Assembly: GCA_003339645.1 (NCBI GenBank)
Contig: QNUV01000021.1
Span: forward strand, 806,001 to 870,000
Reading direction: 5' to 3'
From: Microbacterium arborescens
GTDB lineage: Bacteria; Actinomycetota; Actinomycetes; Actinomycetales; Microbacteriaceae
Length of the DNA: 64,000 nt
Shown here: positions 35,928-44,523 of the stretch, one piece after another
How the letters are laid out: every line of letters begins with the position of its first letter
How positions within the stretch are numbered: the first letter of the stretch is position 1
Notes under the pieces: model-generated
What the model saw: the letters and a program-made list of their open reading frames with translations, nothing else
What the model was told of the DNA's origin: nothing
Databases searched by the model: none
Made by a program: the position numbers and the translations under genes

Positions 35928-37867
35928 AGATCCCCGCCCTGATCAGCGCCGAGCTGCGACGGCTGACGGCCACCCGGATGTCGGTGGTGGCCCTCATCGC
36001 GCTCATGCTCGTTCCCGTCCTCTATGGCGGCCTGTACCTGTGGGCCAACCAGGACCCGTACGGCAAGTTCGCCGACATCCCGGTGGCCCTGGTCGACCTC
36101 GACGCGGGTGCGCCCGCGAGCGAGGGCGACGGCACGGTCAACTACGGGTCGGAGGTCGCCGACAAGCTCGTCGAGGGCAAGGATTTCGGCTGGAAGCAGA
36201 TGGATGCCGCCGAGGCGCAGGAGGCGCTGCGCACCGGCGAGGTCGACTTCTCCGTCACCCTTCCCGAGGACTTCTCGCTCGCTCTGACGAGCGCCGCCGG
36301 CGACACGCCCCGGCAGGCGACGCTGCTCCTCGCCACCAACGACGCGAACAACTACCTCGCTTCATCGATCGGCTCGCAGGCGGTCGAACGCATCCGCTCG
36401 TCCGTCGCCGAGCTCGTCGGCCGCGAGGCCGCGTCGCGTCTGCTCACCGGCATCGCCGACATCCGCGTGCAGCTGCAGAACGCCACCGACGGTGCGAACC
36501 AGCTCGTCGACGGTGCCGGTCAGGCCCTCGACGGCGCGAACCAGCTCGCCGACGGCACCGGGCGGCTCTCGAGCGGCGCCGTGCAGCTGCGCGACGGCGC
36601 GAACCAGCTCGCCGGCGGTGCGTCGCAGCTCGCCGACGGCACCCGCACCCTGGCTCAGGGCTCGTCCGATCTGGCGTCGGGCGCGGCCCAGGTCTCCGAC
36701 GGCACGGCCGAGCTCGCCGGCTACGCCGACCGCGTTCGCGCGGCCGTCGATGACGCTGCGGGGCAGCTCCCGCAGGTGCGGACGGACATCGCCGCCCTGC
36801 TCGCCGACGGGGGACTCGACGAGGGGCAGATCGCGGCGGTCCTCGCGCGCCTCGATCCGATCGGCGAGCGCCTGCAGTCGGGCGCGACGCGCGTCGACGA
36901 GGCGACGGGGCAGATCGACCGTCTCGCCGCGGGGGCCGCTCAGGTCAGTTCGGGTGCCGCCCAGCTCGCGAGCGGCGCCGCACAGGCCGCCGACGGTGCG
37001 GCATCCGTGTCGTCGGGTGCCGGCCAGCTCGCGTCGGCGACGGACGAGGCCGCGACCGGCGCCGCTCAGCTCGACGAGGGCGCGCGGCAGCTGGCGTCGG
37101 GTCTCGGAACCCTCGACGGCGGGCTCGTCACCCTGCGTGACGGGCTGAGCTCGGGCGTGGCCCAGCTGCCCGATTCGACTCCCGAGCTGCGCGACCAGCA
37201 GGCGCAGACGATCGCCGACCCGGTGGCGGTCGACTCCGGCAACCTCGCGAAGGCCGGCGATTACGGCGCGGGCCTCGCGCCCTTCTTCGCCGCCCTAGCC
37301 GGATGGATCGGCATCTACGCCCTGTTCCTCATCGTCAAGCCGGTCTCGCGCCGCGCCGTGACCGCGCTGCGCTCACCCCTGCGCGTGACCCTCGCCGGCT
37401 GGCTGACACCCGCGATGCTGGGCGGGATCGGCATGATCGTCCTCTTCGGGGTGCTCTCTATCGCGCTCGGGTTCAACTTCTCGAGCCCCGTCGGCACGCT
37501 CGGGATGCTGATCACGGCGTCGTTCACGTACGCCGCGATCATCCTCGCGCTCAACGTGTGGCTGGGGTCGGTCGGTCAGTTCATCGGCCTCGTGCTGATG
37601 GTCCTCCAGCTCGTCACGGCGGGCGGAACCTTCCCCTGGCAGACCCTGCCGGCACCGCTCGCCGCCCTGCACCATGTTCTGCCGATGGGTTACGTCGTCG
37701 ACGGCATGCGCCAGTGGATGTACGGGGGCGACCTCAGTCGGGTCAGTCTCGATCTCGCGGTGCTCTTCGCGTGGATGGCCGGCGCTCTCGTGCTCGCCGC
37801 GGTCGGCGTGGCCCGGATGACGCACGGTCGCACGCTGCGCGACCTACAGCCGAGCCTCATCGGCTGA
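35924..37867 (+). CDS. YhgE/Pip domain membrane protein with heptad arrays
   Basis: 647-residue ABC-2-permease-like protein. An N-terminal helix (about residues 17-40) is followed by a large extracellular part and a C-terminal bundle of about five helices (from about 455). The outer part has two arrays of 7-residue repeats of type G-A-x-Q-L-x-x: about 11 units near residues 190-266 and about 10 near 336-412. Relatives include the Lactococcus phage infection protein Pip and the transporter-like EsaA/YhgE group. The physiological substrate is unknown. Coupled to the ATPase-like gene by ATGA. Confidence 0.88.
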   Translation: MKIPALISAELRRLTATRMSVVALIALMLVPVLYGGLYLWANQDPYGKFADIPVALVDLDAGAPASEGDGTVNYGSEVADKLVEGKDFGWKQMDAAEAQEALRTGEVDFSVTLPEDFSLALTSAAGDTPRQATLLLATNDANNYLASSIGSQAVERIRSSVAELVGREAASRLLTGIADIRVQLQNATDGANQLVDGAGQALDGANQLADGTGRLSSGAVQLRDGANQLAGGASQLADGTRTLAQGSSDLASGAAQVSDGTAELAGYADRVRAAVDDAAGQLPQVRTDIAALLADGGLDEGQIAAVLARLDPIGERLQSGATRVDEATGQIDRLAAGAAQVSSGAAQLASGAAQAADGAASVSSGAGQLASATDEAATGAAQLDEGARQLASGLGTLDGGLVTLRDGLSSGVAQLPDSTPELRDQQAQTIADPVAVDSGNLAKAGDYGAGLAPFFAALAGWIGIYALFLIVKPVSRRAVTALRSPLRVTLAGWLTPAMLGGIGMIVLFGVLSIALGFNFSSPVGTLGMLITASFTYAAIILALNVWLGSVGQFIGLVLMVLQLVTAGGTFPWQTLPAPLAALHHVLPMGYVVDGMRQWMYGGDLSRVSLDLAVLFAWMAGALVLAAVGVARMTHGRTLRDLQPSLIG

Positions 37868-37888
37868 TTCACTCCGGGCCAGTCCCGC

Positions 37889-37903
37889 TAGAATGTCGAC
37901 AAT
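37889..37903 (+). promoter_or_regulatory. -10 box and GntR-type operator before the HAD gene
   Basis: TAGAAT (37889-37894) overlaps AATGTCGACAAT (37892-37903), which matches 11 of 12 bases of the palindrome ATTGTCGACAAT found twice before the GntR gene at 39864. Repressor binding here would block the HAD phosphatase promoter. Confidence 0.65.
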
Positions 37904-37928
37904 CGACACGAGAGCGAGGAGTGGCGGA

Positions 37929-38594
37929 ATGGTGGACGTGGACGCCGACGGAGCACGTGACCCGATGGCCCCCGAGCGGACCCGCGTCGACGACGTCGGC
38001 ACTGCCGTGGTCGATCTCGTCCGACGGCAGGACATCGACGCGGTGATGTTCGACTGCGACGGCACCCTCGTCGACTCCGAGCCCATCGGCCACCGCGTCT
38101 GGGGCGCTCTCGCCGGCGACCTGGGCGTGGTGGCAGCCCCGGGAGCCGACGCGGAGGGCCTCAGCTTCGAGCAGCGCCTCGAGGCGCTGCGGACCACGAA
38201 TCCCGCGCTTCCCCCGACCGAGGTCGTCTATGCCGAGTACTGGCGGCGCCTGCGCACAGCCTTCGACGAGAGCCTGCAGCCCATCGAGGCGACCTACCGC
38301 CTCGCCCGCGAGCTCGTCCGCGCGAGTATTCCCGTCGCGATCGTCAGCAACAGCGCGCAGGAACGGCTGCAGTACACCGTCTCCTGCGCGCTGCCCCTGC
38401 TGGCGGGAGTGACGCTGGTGGGATGGACGCCACGCGACCGCCCCAAGCCTCACCCCGACCTCTACAGTCGAGCCGCGTCGCTCGTCGCGGCTCCAGCCGA
38501 CCGGTGTCTCGCGATCGAAGACAGCGCCGTCGGCGCGCTGGCCGCCTCGCGCGCGGGCATGCGCACTCTCATCCTCGACACGGTCGTTCACTGA
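37929..38594 (+). CDS. HAD family hydrolase (beta-phosphoglucomutase/phosphatase-like)
   Basis: 221-residue cytoplasmic phosphatase. HAD motif I FDCDGTLVDSEP (near residue 41), motif II AIVSNSAQ, motif III KPHPDLY, motif IV AIEDSAVGALAAS. The small alpha-helical cap places it with sugar-phosphate phosphatases. The ATG at 37929 has GAGGAG at the correct distance; an ATG at 37893 overlaps the promoter. It converges with the dehydratase gene (10-base gap) and shares the GntR-type operator, so it probably acts on an intermediate of the same sugar-acid pathway. Confidence 0.88.
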   Translation: MVDVDADGARDPMAPERTRVDDVGTAVVDLVRRQDIDAVMFDCDGTLVDSEPIGHRVWGALAGDLGVVAAPGADAEGLSFEQRLEALRTTNPALPPTEVVYAEYWRRLRTAFDESLQPIEATYRLARELVRASIPVAIVSNSAQERLQYTVSCALPLLAGVTLVGWTPRDRPKPHPDLYSRAASLVAAPADRCLAIEDSAVGALAASRAGMRTLILDTVVH

Positions 38595-38604
38595 CCCGCG
38601 GCGC

Positions 38605-39753
38605 TCACCGGCTCACGCTCGGCCGAAGCAGATCAGGCCGCGTGCCCCATCGGTCGAGGGCTTCCTGCGAGAGCCGGATGCCGAGGCCCGGCTCCTCAGG
38701 CACGGCGAGCATGCCGTCGACGTCGAGCTCGGGAGGCGTCTCCAGCAGCCCGTCGATGTAGGCCGAGCCCGTGCGGTACTCCACGAGGTCGGTGCCGGCG
38801 ACAGCGGACGCGAGATGCAGATCCGCGCTCAGCCCGACCGCCGTGTTCCACCCGTGCGGGATGAGCTGCACCCCGAACTCCTCGGCCAGCCAGGCCACAC
38901 GGCGTGATTCGCTGAGCCCGCCGCTCTTCGTCGTGTCGGGCTGCACGATGTCGAAGGCCCCGGCGCGCATGCATCTCGCGAAGTCCTGGCGCCGCGTCAG
39001 CACCTCGCCGCCGGCGATGGGCACGCCGGCTCGAGCACGCAGAGCCGTGTAGCCGTCGATGTCATCGGGCGCCAACGCCTCCTCGAACCATGCGACGTCG
39101 TAGTCGGCGAGCATCGCCGAGGTGCGGATCGCCCACGCCGATCGGCCCGCCCAGAATCCATCCGACCCGCCGGCGTCGACGGCGAGCATGGCATCCGGCC
39201 CGATCGCGTCGCGCGCCGCGGCGACGACATCCTCGTCGTATCGGCTGTCGCGGCGTCCGAAACCGCCCCACCCGATCTTGAACGCGTGGAAACCGTCGGC
39301 CGCGATCTCGTGGAGCGTGTCGCGCAGCGGGGCGGGGTCGTCGACCAGCAGCGACGCATACGGTCGTACACGCGACCGGTAGACGCCCCCGAGCAGCATC
39401 CCCACGGAAAGTCCCGCCGTCTGTCCCAGGATGTCCCACAGGGCGATGTCGATCCCGCTGATGGCGTGCGCGACCGCGCCCCCTCTTCCCATCCAGAAGG
39501 TATGGGCTGCCAGCGTCTGACTCACCCGCTCGGGCTCGCGCGGGTCTGCCCCGACGACCAGCGGTGTCAAGAGCTCGAGCGCGGCGCGGACGAGCGCCTC
39601 GCTCGAGTAGCAGCTGCCGACGCCGATGACGCCCTCGTCGGTGTGCACCGCGATCAGGGTGTGGATGACGTCGTCGGGGCCGTGCTCGTGCGTCCATCCG
39701 CCCTCCGGGGTCGCGCCGCGCAGCCCGCACGTCTTGATCTCGGTGATCTTCAT
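38605..39753 (-). CDS. Mandelate racemase/enolase-superfamily sugar-acid dehydratase-like protein
   Basis: 382-residue TIM-barrel enzyme. Catalytic landmarks of the mandelate racemase group: FKIG after the second barrel strand (Lys), LAVDAGGSDGFW (Asp ligand), WFEEAL (Glu ligand), IAGGEVL (Glu ligand), DTTKSGGLSE (Asp) and LIPHGWN (the catalytic His). Members are sugar-acid dehydratases (galactonate, mannonate, fuconate) and racemases. GAGGAAGG lies eight to nine bases before the ATG. Divergent from a GntR regulator with two palindromes between. The precise substrate is not decidable. Confidence 0.9.
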   Translation of the reverse strand: MKITEIKTCGLRGATPEGGWTHEHGPDDVIHTLIAVHTDEGVIGVGSCYSSEALVRAALELLTPLVVGADPREPERVSQTLAAHTFWMGRGGAVAHAISGIDIALWDILGQTAGLSVGMLLGGVYRSRVRPYASLLVDDPAPLRDTLHEIAADGFHAFKIGWGGFGRRDSRYDEDVVAAARDAIGPDAMLAVDAGGSDGFWAGRSAWAIRTSAMLADYDVAWFEEALAPDDIDGYTALRARAGVPIAGGEVLTRRQDFARCMRAGAFDIVQPDTTKSGGLSESRRVAWLAEEFGVQLIPHGWNTAVGLSADLHLASAVAGTDLVEYRTGSAYIDGLLETPPELDVDGMLAVPEEPGLGIRLSQEALDRWGTRPDLLRPSVSR

Positions 39754-39790
39754 CTGATCCGCCTTCCTCACCACGGGATCCGTGCTGTCG

Positions 39791-39802
39791 ATTGTCGACA
39801 AT
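39791..39802. promoter_or_regulatory. GntR-type operator, site 1
   Basis: ATTGTCGACAAT is a perfect 12-bp palindrome in the 110-base gap between the dehydratase and GntR genes, 38 bases upstream of the dehydratase start. A second copy lies 34 bases further on, and a third variant precedes the HAD gene. Confidence 0.75.
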
Positions 39803-39835
39803 AACCGTACCGGCCTCTTCCGACCATTGTCGACA

Positions 39836-39857
39836 ACGACCACCGGATTGCTACGGT
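39836..39857 (+). promoter_or_regulatory. GntR-type operator, site 2, and leaderless -10 of the regulator gene
   Basis: ATTGTCGACAAC (39836-39847; 11 of 12 bases of the palindrome) is followed by the -10 hexamer TACGGT (39852-39857), which lies six bases before the GTG at 39864. The site occupies the spacer between -35 and -10, consistent with autoregulation. Confidence 0.7.
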
Positions 39858-39863
39858 GGCGGA

Positions 39864-40532
39864 GTGAGCTCCTCTCCGCTTCCGCCGATCCCGACCGCTT
39901 CTCGCCGCCAGCAGGTCGCCGACGTGCTGCGAGAGGCCATCACGTCCGGGGACCTCGAACCCGGACACAAGCTCACCGAGCTCGAGCTCGCGAGTCAGCT
40001 CGGGACCAGTCGTGCGCCGATCCGCGAGGCGCTCCGACAGCTGGAGCAGGAGGGGCTCGTGGTCTCCTACCCGTACCGCGGCACCGAGGTGCTCGGCGTC
40101 TCGCAGGAGGAGATCGAGAACGTCCTCGTTCCCGTCCGCCTCGCCCTCGAGCGCTTCGCCTTCGCGAAGGCGATGGAGGCGTGCACGGATGAGGATGCCG
40201 CAGGACTGGCAGCCATCATCGAGCGCATGGACGATGCGGCGTCGGCCGGCGACCTGGGCCGGCTCGCCGACGAGGACGCCCGGTTCCACGAGGCCATCGT
40301 GATCCTCTCCGGCCAGCAGCACTGCCTGCAGATCTGGCGGACGATCCAGCCCCGCGTACGCGCGTACTTCCGGCGCGATGCGTCGTTCTACAGCGACCCG
40401 CACGCCGTGGGGGCGCAGCACCGAACACTGCTCGACGCCCTGCGCGCGGGCGACCAGGACGAGGGCCGGCGCGTCATCAGCGAGCACATCCGCACGCACT
40501 TCGGCGACCCCGCGGACTCACTCCGTTCGTGA
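39864..40532 (+). CDS. GntR family regulator, FadR (FCD) subfamily
   Basis: 222-residue regulator. Winged helix at the N-terminus: ELELASQLGTSRAPIREALRQ LEQEGLV (about residues 33-60). The C-terminal FCD domain has the metal-site arrangement D-x3-H (DEDARFHEAIV near 137) and H residues in SEHIRTHF at the end. FadR-type regulators typically sense organic or sugar acids, which fits the adjacent dehydratase. GTG start without ribosome site. The 3' end overlaps the convergent WYL regulator gene by 15 bases. Confidence 0.92.
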   Translation: MSSSPLPPIPTASRRQQVADVLREAITSGDLEPGHKLTELELASQLGTSRAPIREALRQLEQEGLVVSYPYRGTEVLGVSQEEIENVLVPVRLALERFAFAKAMEACTDEDAAGLAAIIERMDDAASAGDLGRLADEDARFHEAIVILSGQQHCLQIWRTIQPRVRAYFRRDASFYSDPHAVGAQHRTLLDALRAGDQDEGRRVISEHIRTHFGDPADSLRS

Positions 40533-41219
40533 TCCGCCGACGGGCCGCGCGTGGTCCGGCGGCCGCCCGACCTCGGCGACGGTGTGCCCCTCGCACTCCG
40601 CCGCCGTCACGTGCGCCCGCTCGACGCGATCCATCGCGAACCAACGCATCCCGTCGCGCAGGCGACACCATCCGATGAGATACCAGCGGCCGCCATTCGA
40701 CGCGAAAAGCACCGGCTCGACGTCGCGCGTCGTGGTGGCGCCGCTGTCGGCGGTGTAGCGGATGCGGACGACGCGCTGCTCGGCCATCGCCTGTTCGAGG
40801 GCTGATCTGACCGCACGCGAGGCGCCGGGCGCGCCGTCGACCCAGACCCGTCCGGCGAGGTCGGCCGCGTGCTTCCGGGTGCGAGGGTCGAGCACGTCCA
40901 CGATCTTGCGCACGGCAGCCGATGCGAGGTCGGCGTACGGCGCGTCCGTCGCGGCCGCGACCGCGGCCATGAGCGCCACCGCCTGAGACGGCGACAGGCT
41001 GATCGGCGGGAGGGAGGACCCGGCGGCGAGCCCGTAGCCACCGCCCGGGCCGGGCCGCGACCAGATCGGCGCACCGCTGCGTTCGAGTGCATCGAGATCA
41101 CGCTTGACCGTCCGAACCGACACCTCGAACTCCTGCGCCAGACGCTCGGCCGAGACACCGCGCGCCCCGCTGCGGCGCAGCGTCTCGGACAGGGCGTGCA
41201 AGCGCTCCGCGCGCTTCAT
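40518..41219 (-). CDS. WYL domain transcriptional regulator (YafY type)
   Basis: 233-residue regulator. N-terminal HTH_11/DeoR-like helix: RGVSAERLAQEFEVSVRTVK (about residues 20-40). The WYL domain follows with the motif RWYLIGWCRLRDGMRWFAMD near 188. These proteins may bind nucleic acids or small molecules. Its start at 41219 is in-frame ATG with the domain beginning at once; a 75-base upstream extension is open but unlike the family. It is divergent from the alpha/beta hydrolase, a frequent arrangement in which the WYL protein controls the neighbouring enzyme. Confidence 0.88.
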   Translation of the reverse strand: MKRAERLHALSETLRRSGARGVSAERLAQEFEVSVRTVKRDLDALERSGAPIWSRPGPGGGYGLAAGSSLPPISLSPSQAVALMAAVAAATDAPYADLASAAVRKIVDVLDPRTRKHAADLAGRVWVDGAPGASRAVRSALEQAMAEQRVVRIRYTADSGATTTRDVEPVLFASNGGRWYLIGWCRLRDGMRWFAMDRVERAHVTAAECEGHTVAEVGRPPDHARPVGGSRTE

Positions 41220-41292
41220 CGTCGGAACCGCGATGAATTCATGACATAGATGATGCCACACTGCTGTCCAACACCCGGCGGATGCTGGTGTC

Positions 41293-42033
41293 ATGACCGA
41301 TCAGCTCACCTCTCCCCCGCTCCTCCTCGTCCCCGGCCACTGGCTGGGCGGATGGGCCTGGGACGACGTCCTGGCCCACCTCTCCCCCGCCGATGCTCGT
41401 ACGAAGGCGCTCACCCTGCCGGGCCTCGATGGCGACGACCCCGCGCACGCGACGCGCACACTCGAAGACCAGGTCGCCGCGATTCTCGAGACGCTGGACT
41501 CGCTCGGTGCGTCACCCGCCGACCCGGCGGTCGTCGTCGCCCACAGCGGCGCCAACGGGCCGGTGAGCATCGTCGTCGACCGGCATCCCGAACTCGTCCG
41601 GCGCATCGTATGGGTCGATTCCGGCCCGATGGCGAGCGGCTCCGCGTTCGCGCCAGGACTGCCCGAGACCGTCTCCGAACTTCCCCTGCCCCCCTTCGAC
41701 GAACTCGGGCAGCAGGCGAGCCTCGCAGGGCTCGACGCCGACCACCTCGACCGCTTCCGCGACCGCGCCATGGCCGAGCCCGCGCCGGTGGTGCGCGAAC
41801 CGGTGCGCCTCACGAACGATGCGCGCCATGCCGTGCCGACCACGCTGGTGTGCTGCTCGATCTCGGGCGCGCAGGTCATTCGGATGGCCGAGAGCGGTCA
41901 TCCCATGTTCGCCGAGGTCACGCGGCTTCGGCACGTCGACGTCGTCGACCTGCCCACGGGCCACTGGCCGATGTGGAGCAGGCCGCGCGAGCTCGCCGAC
42001 ATCATCCGGGCGGAGGTCGCGCGGGGCCGCTGA
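41293..42033 (+). CDS. Alpha/beta hydrolase
   Basis: 246-residue cytoplasmic hydrolase. LLVPGHWLGGWAWDDVLAHL is the oxyanion strand. The nucleophile elbow reads AHSGANG (Ser near residue 93), and the catalytic His is in TGHWPMWSRP near the end. The sequence looks like small esterases of the EstB/haloalkane group with no lid features. The substrate is unknown. The start ATG lies six bases after GATGCT, which keeps the key A and T of a -10 box. Probably controlled by the divergent WYL protein. Confidence 0.88.
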   Translation: MTDQLTSPPLLLVPGHWLGGWAWDDVLAHLSPADARTKALTLPGLDGDDPAHATRTLEDQVAAILETLDSLGASPADPAVVVAHSGANGPVSIVVDRHPELVRRIVWVDSGPMASGSAFAPGLPETVSELPLPPFDELGQQASLAGLDADHLDRFRDRAMAEPAPVVREPVRLTNDARHAVPTTLVCCSISGAQVIRMAESGHPMFAEVTRLRHVDVVDLPTGHWPMWSRPRELADIIRAEVARGR

Positions 42034-42088
42034 CGAGCGCGCGGCATCCCGATAGTCTCGGGACATCGTTCTTGGAGGGTGGTCGATC

Positions 42089-43102
42089 ATGCGAAGCGTT
42101 CTGCGGATCTTCTCGGCCATCACGGCGGTGCTCGCTCTCGCGGTGACCGTCGGGATCGCCCACGCCGCGCCGGCGAGCGCACACGAGCAGACCCGGCGGG
42201 GCGCGGGCCCGTCGGCCGGCGCGAGCTCCGGCCCGAACCCACTCGCGCGCGGAGCCGCGCTGCCGACGTATTCGGCCGCGGCCCAAGCGGTGTCGGACGC
42301 GCGAGCTCAGGGCCGGACGGCCGAGGCCGACGCTTTCGAGGTGATCGCGAGCCGACCCACCGCGACCTGGCTTGGGGAGTGGTACAGCGACGCCGAGCTC
42401 GTACGGGTGCTCCAGGCGGAGACCGCGGCGGCGGCGGCGCAGAACAAGGTCGCGACGTTCGTCATGTACGCGATCCCCGCCCGCGACTGCTCCGCCTACT
42501 CGCAGGGTGGGCTCGCGGTCGACCGCTACGGCGCGTGGGCACGGCTTATCGCGCAGACGCTGCGCGGCACGGCATCCGCCGTCATCGTCGAGCCCGACGC
42601 CCTGGCGATGCTCGGCGACTGCGAGGGCCAGGGTCCGCGGGCGACGCTGATCGGCGACGCCGTCCGTGCCCTCACCGCGGCCGGCGTCGCCGCGTACGTC
42701 GACGCGGGAAACGCGAACTGGGTGCCGCCCGCGACGATGGCCCAGCGGTTGCGCGACGCCGGGGTGCTCGAGGGCCGGGGGTTCTCCACCAACGTGTCGA
42801 ACTTCTCTCCGACGGCCGACGAGCAGCGCTACGCGGAGCGCCTGCGCGCCCTTCTGGGCGGTGCCCCGCGGTACATCATCGACACCTCGCGCAACGGCCG
42901 CGGATGGCAGGGAACGTGGTGCAACCCGACCGGGGTGGGCCTCGGTACCCCACCGAGCGTCGGCACGGACAGCTCCGGGCTCGACGCCCTGCTCTGGGTC
43001 AAGCGTCCCGGAGAGAGCGACGGGACCTGCAACGGCGGGCCCGCCGCGGGCAGCTGGTACGAGCAGGCCGCCCTCGAGCTGGTGCGCAACCGCGCGTTCT
43101 GA
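42089..43102 (+). CDS. Secreted glycoside hydrolase family 6 (cellulase)
   Basis: 337-residue enzyme with a Sec signal peptide (cleavage likely after AHAAPASA, near residue 31). The GH6 domain starts at about residue 55. Catalytic features: ARDCSAYSQGG (the proton-donor Asp, near 131), VIVEPDALAMLGDC (near 167), YVDAGNANW (near 208) and WVKRPGESDGTC near the end. It cleaves beta-1,4-glucan. There is no carbohydrate-binding module. -10 TAGTCT (42053-42058) and ribosome site TTGGAGGGTGG lie upstream, so this gene has a normal leader. Confidence 0.93.
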   Translation: MRSVLRIFSAITAVLALAVTVGIAHAAPASAHEQTRRGAGPSAGASSGPNPLARGAALPTYSAAAQAVSDARAQGRTAEADAFEVIASRPTATWLGEWYSDAELVRVLQAETAAAAAQNKVATFVMYAIPARDCSAYSQGGLAVDRYGAWARLIAQTLRGTASAVIVEPDALAMLGDCEGQGPRATLIGDAVRALTAAGVAAYVDAGNANWVPPATMAQRLRDAGVLEGRGFSTNVSNFSPTADEQRYAERLRALLGGAPRYIIDTSRNGRGWQGTWCNPTGVGLGTPPSVGTDSSGLDALLWVKRPGESDGTCNGGPAAGSWYEQAALELVRNRAF

Positions 43103-43117
43103 GCGCCGTCGGCAAGC

Positions 43118-44416
43118 TCAGGCGATGCCCCAGGTGACCGCGATCACCGTGACGTCGTCCTCCTGCTCGCTCTGTGCGGCACGAGCGGCGAGTTCGCTGA
43201 CGACGGCGTCGATGTCGTCCCGACCGGTGACGAAGTCGCGGTAGCGGTCGATCGAGTCGAGCGATCCGCCGAAGAGGTCGAGGACGCCGTCGCTGACGCT
43301 GATGACACTGTCACCGGGCCGCAGTGCGACCTCGTCACTGGTCCAGCCGGTGCCGACACCGATGGGGAGCTGTCCCGAACGCAGGAAGAAGCTCGTGCCG
43401 TCGGCGCTCCGGACGATCGTGAGGCCATGCCCGGCATCGGCCCAGCGCAGCATCCCATCCGGGCTGATCCGCGCGTGGAAGCACGTCGTGAACTGGGTGC
43501 CGATCGTGTCGGTGGGACCCGTGTTCAGGCCGACGGCGGCGCGCCGCAGAGCCGCGGCGGGGTCGGGATCGTCGACGTTGCTGCGGATGACCGTGCGGAC
43601 GGCTGCGGCGATCATCCCGGGGCCGACACCCTTGCCCATGACGTCGCCGAGAGTGAAGGCTGTGCCGCCGTCGGGCGTGGCGTACCAATCGTAGAAATCG
43701 CCGCCGACCGTCCGGGCCGGCACGCAGACCCCCGCGACGCGGAAGCGCGGCGGGAGGTCCGAGCCGTCGACCGGCTGCAACGACCGCTGCACCACGGCGG
43801 CCTGCGAAACCTCGGCCTCGGCCAGGCGCCGGTGCCATTGCGACGCCGTGAGCTTCTGCAGCGAGCGGCGCGACAGCTCGTTGACGACGGCGCCCGCTGC
43901 CGCGTAGACGAGCACGGCGATGATCAGCCGGACGAACTCGCTCACCGTGAGTACCTGGCCGGGCGCCAGCACGAGCGGCAGCAGCAGCGTGACGCAGACG
44001 CCGACGAGGGGGACGAGGATGCGCCAGCGCCCGGGCCCGGCGGCGATCCAGATCACCGGGAGCACGACGATCGCAAGGAACACGGACTGCGTGTCGCCCG
44101 TGCCGAAGCGCAGCAAGCCGATCGCGACGAAGTCGCCGATCGGGATGATCAGCTCCGCGCGCCGCAGCACCGGCCACCGCGCCATCAGAGCGCCCAGGAC
44201 CAGCAGCACCACCGCGAGAGCGGCTCCCTGCCACATCCTCGTCGCGTCCGTCACGGGGAGCCAGGGCACGGCCGCACTCGCGATGGCCGCTCCGACGACG
44301 ACGGTGGCGACGATCGCCTGCCGCGCGAGGTTCTCCCATGATCGGTGTCCTGTCGCCACGACCACGGGCGTCGTCTCCGCCGGGGAGACCCGGGTGTCAG
44401 GCGGGGCGTGCGTCAT
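43118..44416 (-). CDS. Membrane-bound SpoIIE-type PP2C phosphatase
   Basis: 432-residue protein. Six or so N-terminal membrane helices (about residues 30-200), then a short coiled segment (RRSLQKLTASQWHRRLAEAE) and a SpoIIE/RsbU serine phosphatase domain. Metal ligands are in VGGDFYDWYA (near 258), LGDVMGKG (near 280), and DDVTVIAV at the C-terminus. This domain usually acts on anti-sigma-factor antagonists or anti-anti-sigma factors. No such partner gene is adjacent. The ATG at 44416 is preceded by GGAGG at short spacing. Confidence 0.88.
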   Translation of the reverse strand: MTHAPPDTRVSPAETTPVVVATGHRSWENLARQAIVATVVVGAAIASAAVPWLPVTDATRMWQGAALAVVLLVLGALMARWPVLRRAELIIPIGDFVAIGLLRFGTGDTQSVFLAIVVLPVIWIAAGPGRWRILVPLVGVCVTLLLPLVLAPGQVLTVSEFVRLIIAVLVYAAAGAVVNELSRRSLQKLTASQWHRRLAEAEVSQAAVVQRSLQPVDGSDLPPRFRVAGVCVPARTVGGDFYDWYATPDGGTAFTLGDVMGKGVGPGMIAAAVRTVIRSNVDDPDPAAALRRAAVGLNTGPTDTIGTQFTTCFHARISPDGMLRWADAGHGLTIVRSADGTSFFLRSGQLPIGVGTGWTSDEVALRPGDSVISVSDGVLDLFGGSLDSIDRYRDFVTGRDDIDAVVSELAARAAQSEQEDDVTVIAVTWGIA

Positions 44417-44471
44417 GCCTCCAGTCAATACGACTCCCGCCCGCTTCGGGTCGCGGAGCCATGCCTTTTGA

Positions 44472-44491
44472 TAGCACACGCGTGCTAACAT
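44472..44491 (+). promoter_or_regulatory. Inverted repeat and -10 box before the small membrane gene
   Basis: TAGCACACGCGTGCTA (44472-44487) has 6-bp arms around ACGC and is followed by TAACAT (44486-44491), a possible -10. It resembles a TetR-type operator and lies upstream of the membrane-protein/TetR pair. The remaining gap back to 44417 holds the promoter of the phosphatase gene. Confidence 0.55.
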
Positions 44492-44523
44492 CGGCGCATT
44501 CGTCGACTCGAGAGGACTCGATC

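Noticed and set aside
36489-37150. DNA tandem repeat or CRISPR-like array inside the YhgE gene.
   Set aside because: The period is seven codons and lies in the protein (G-A-x-Q-L heptads); the DNA units are not identical and there are no spacers.
35924-37867. Phage infection protein homology taken as a phage-related locus.
   Set aside because: YhgE/Pip is a cellular membrane protein family; phages only use it as receptor.
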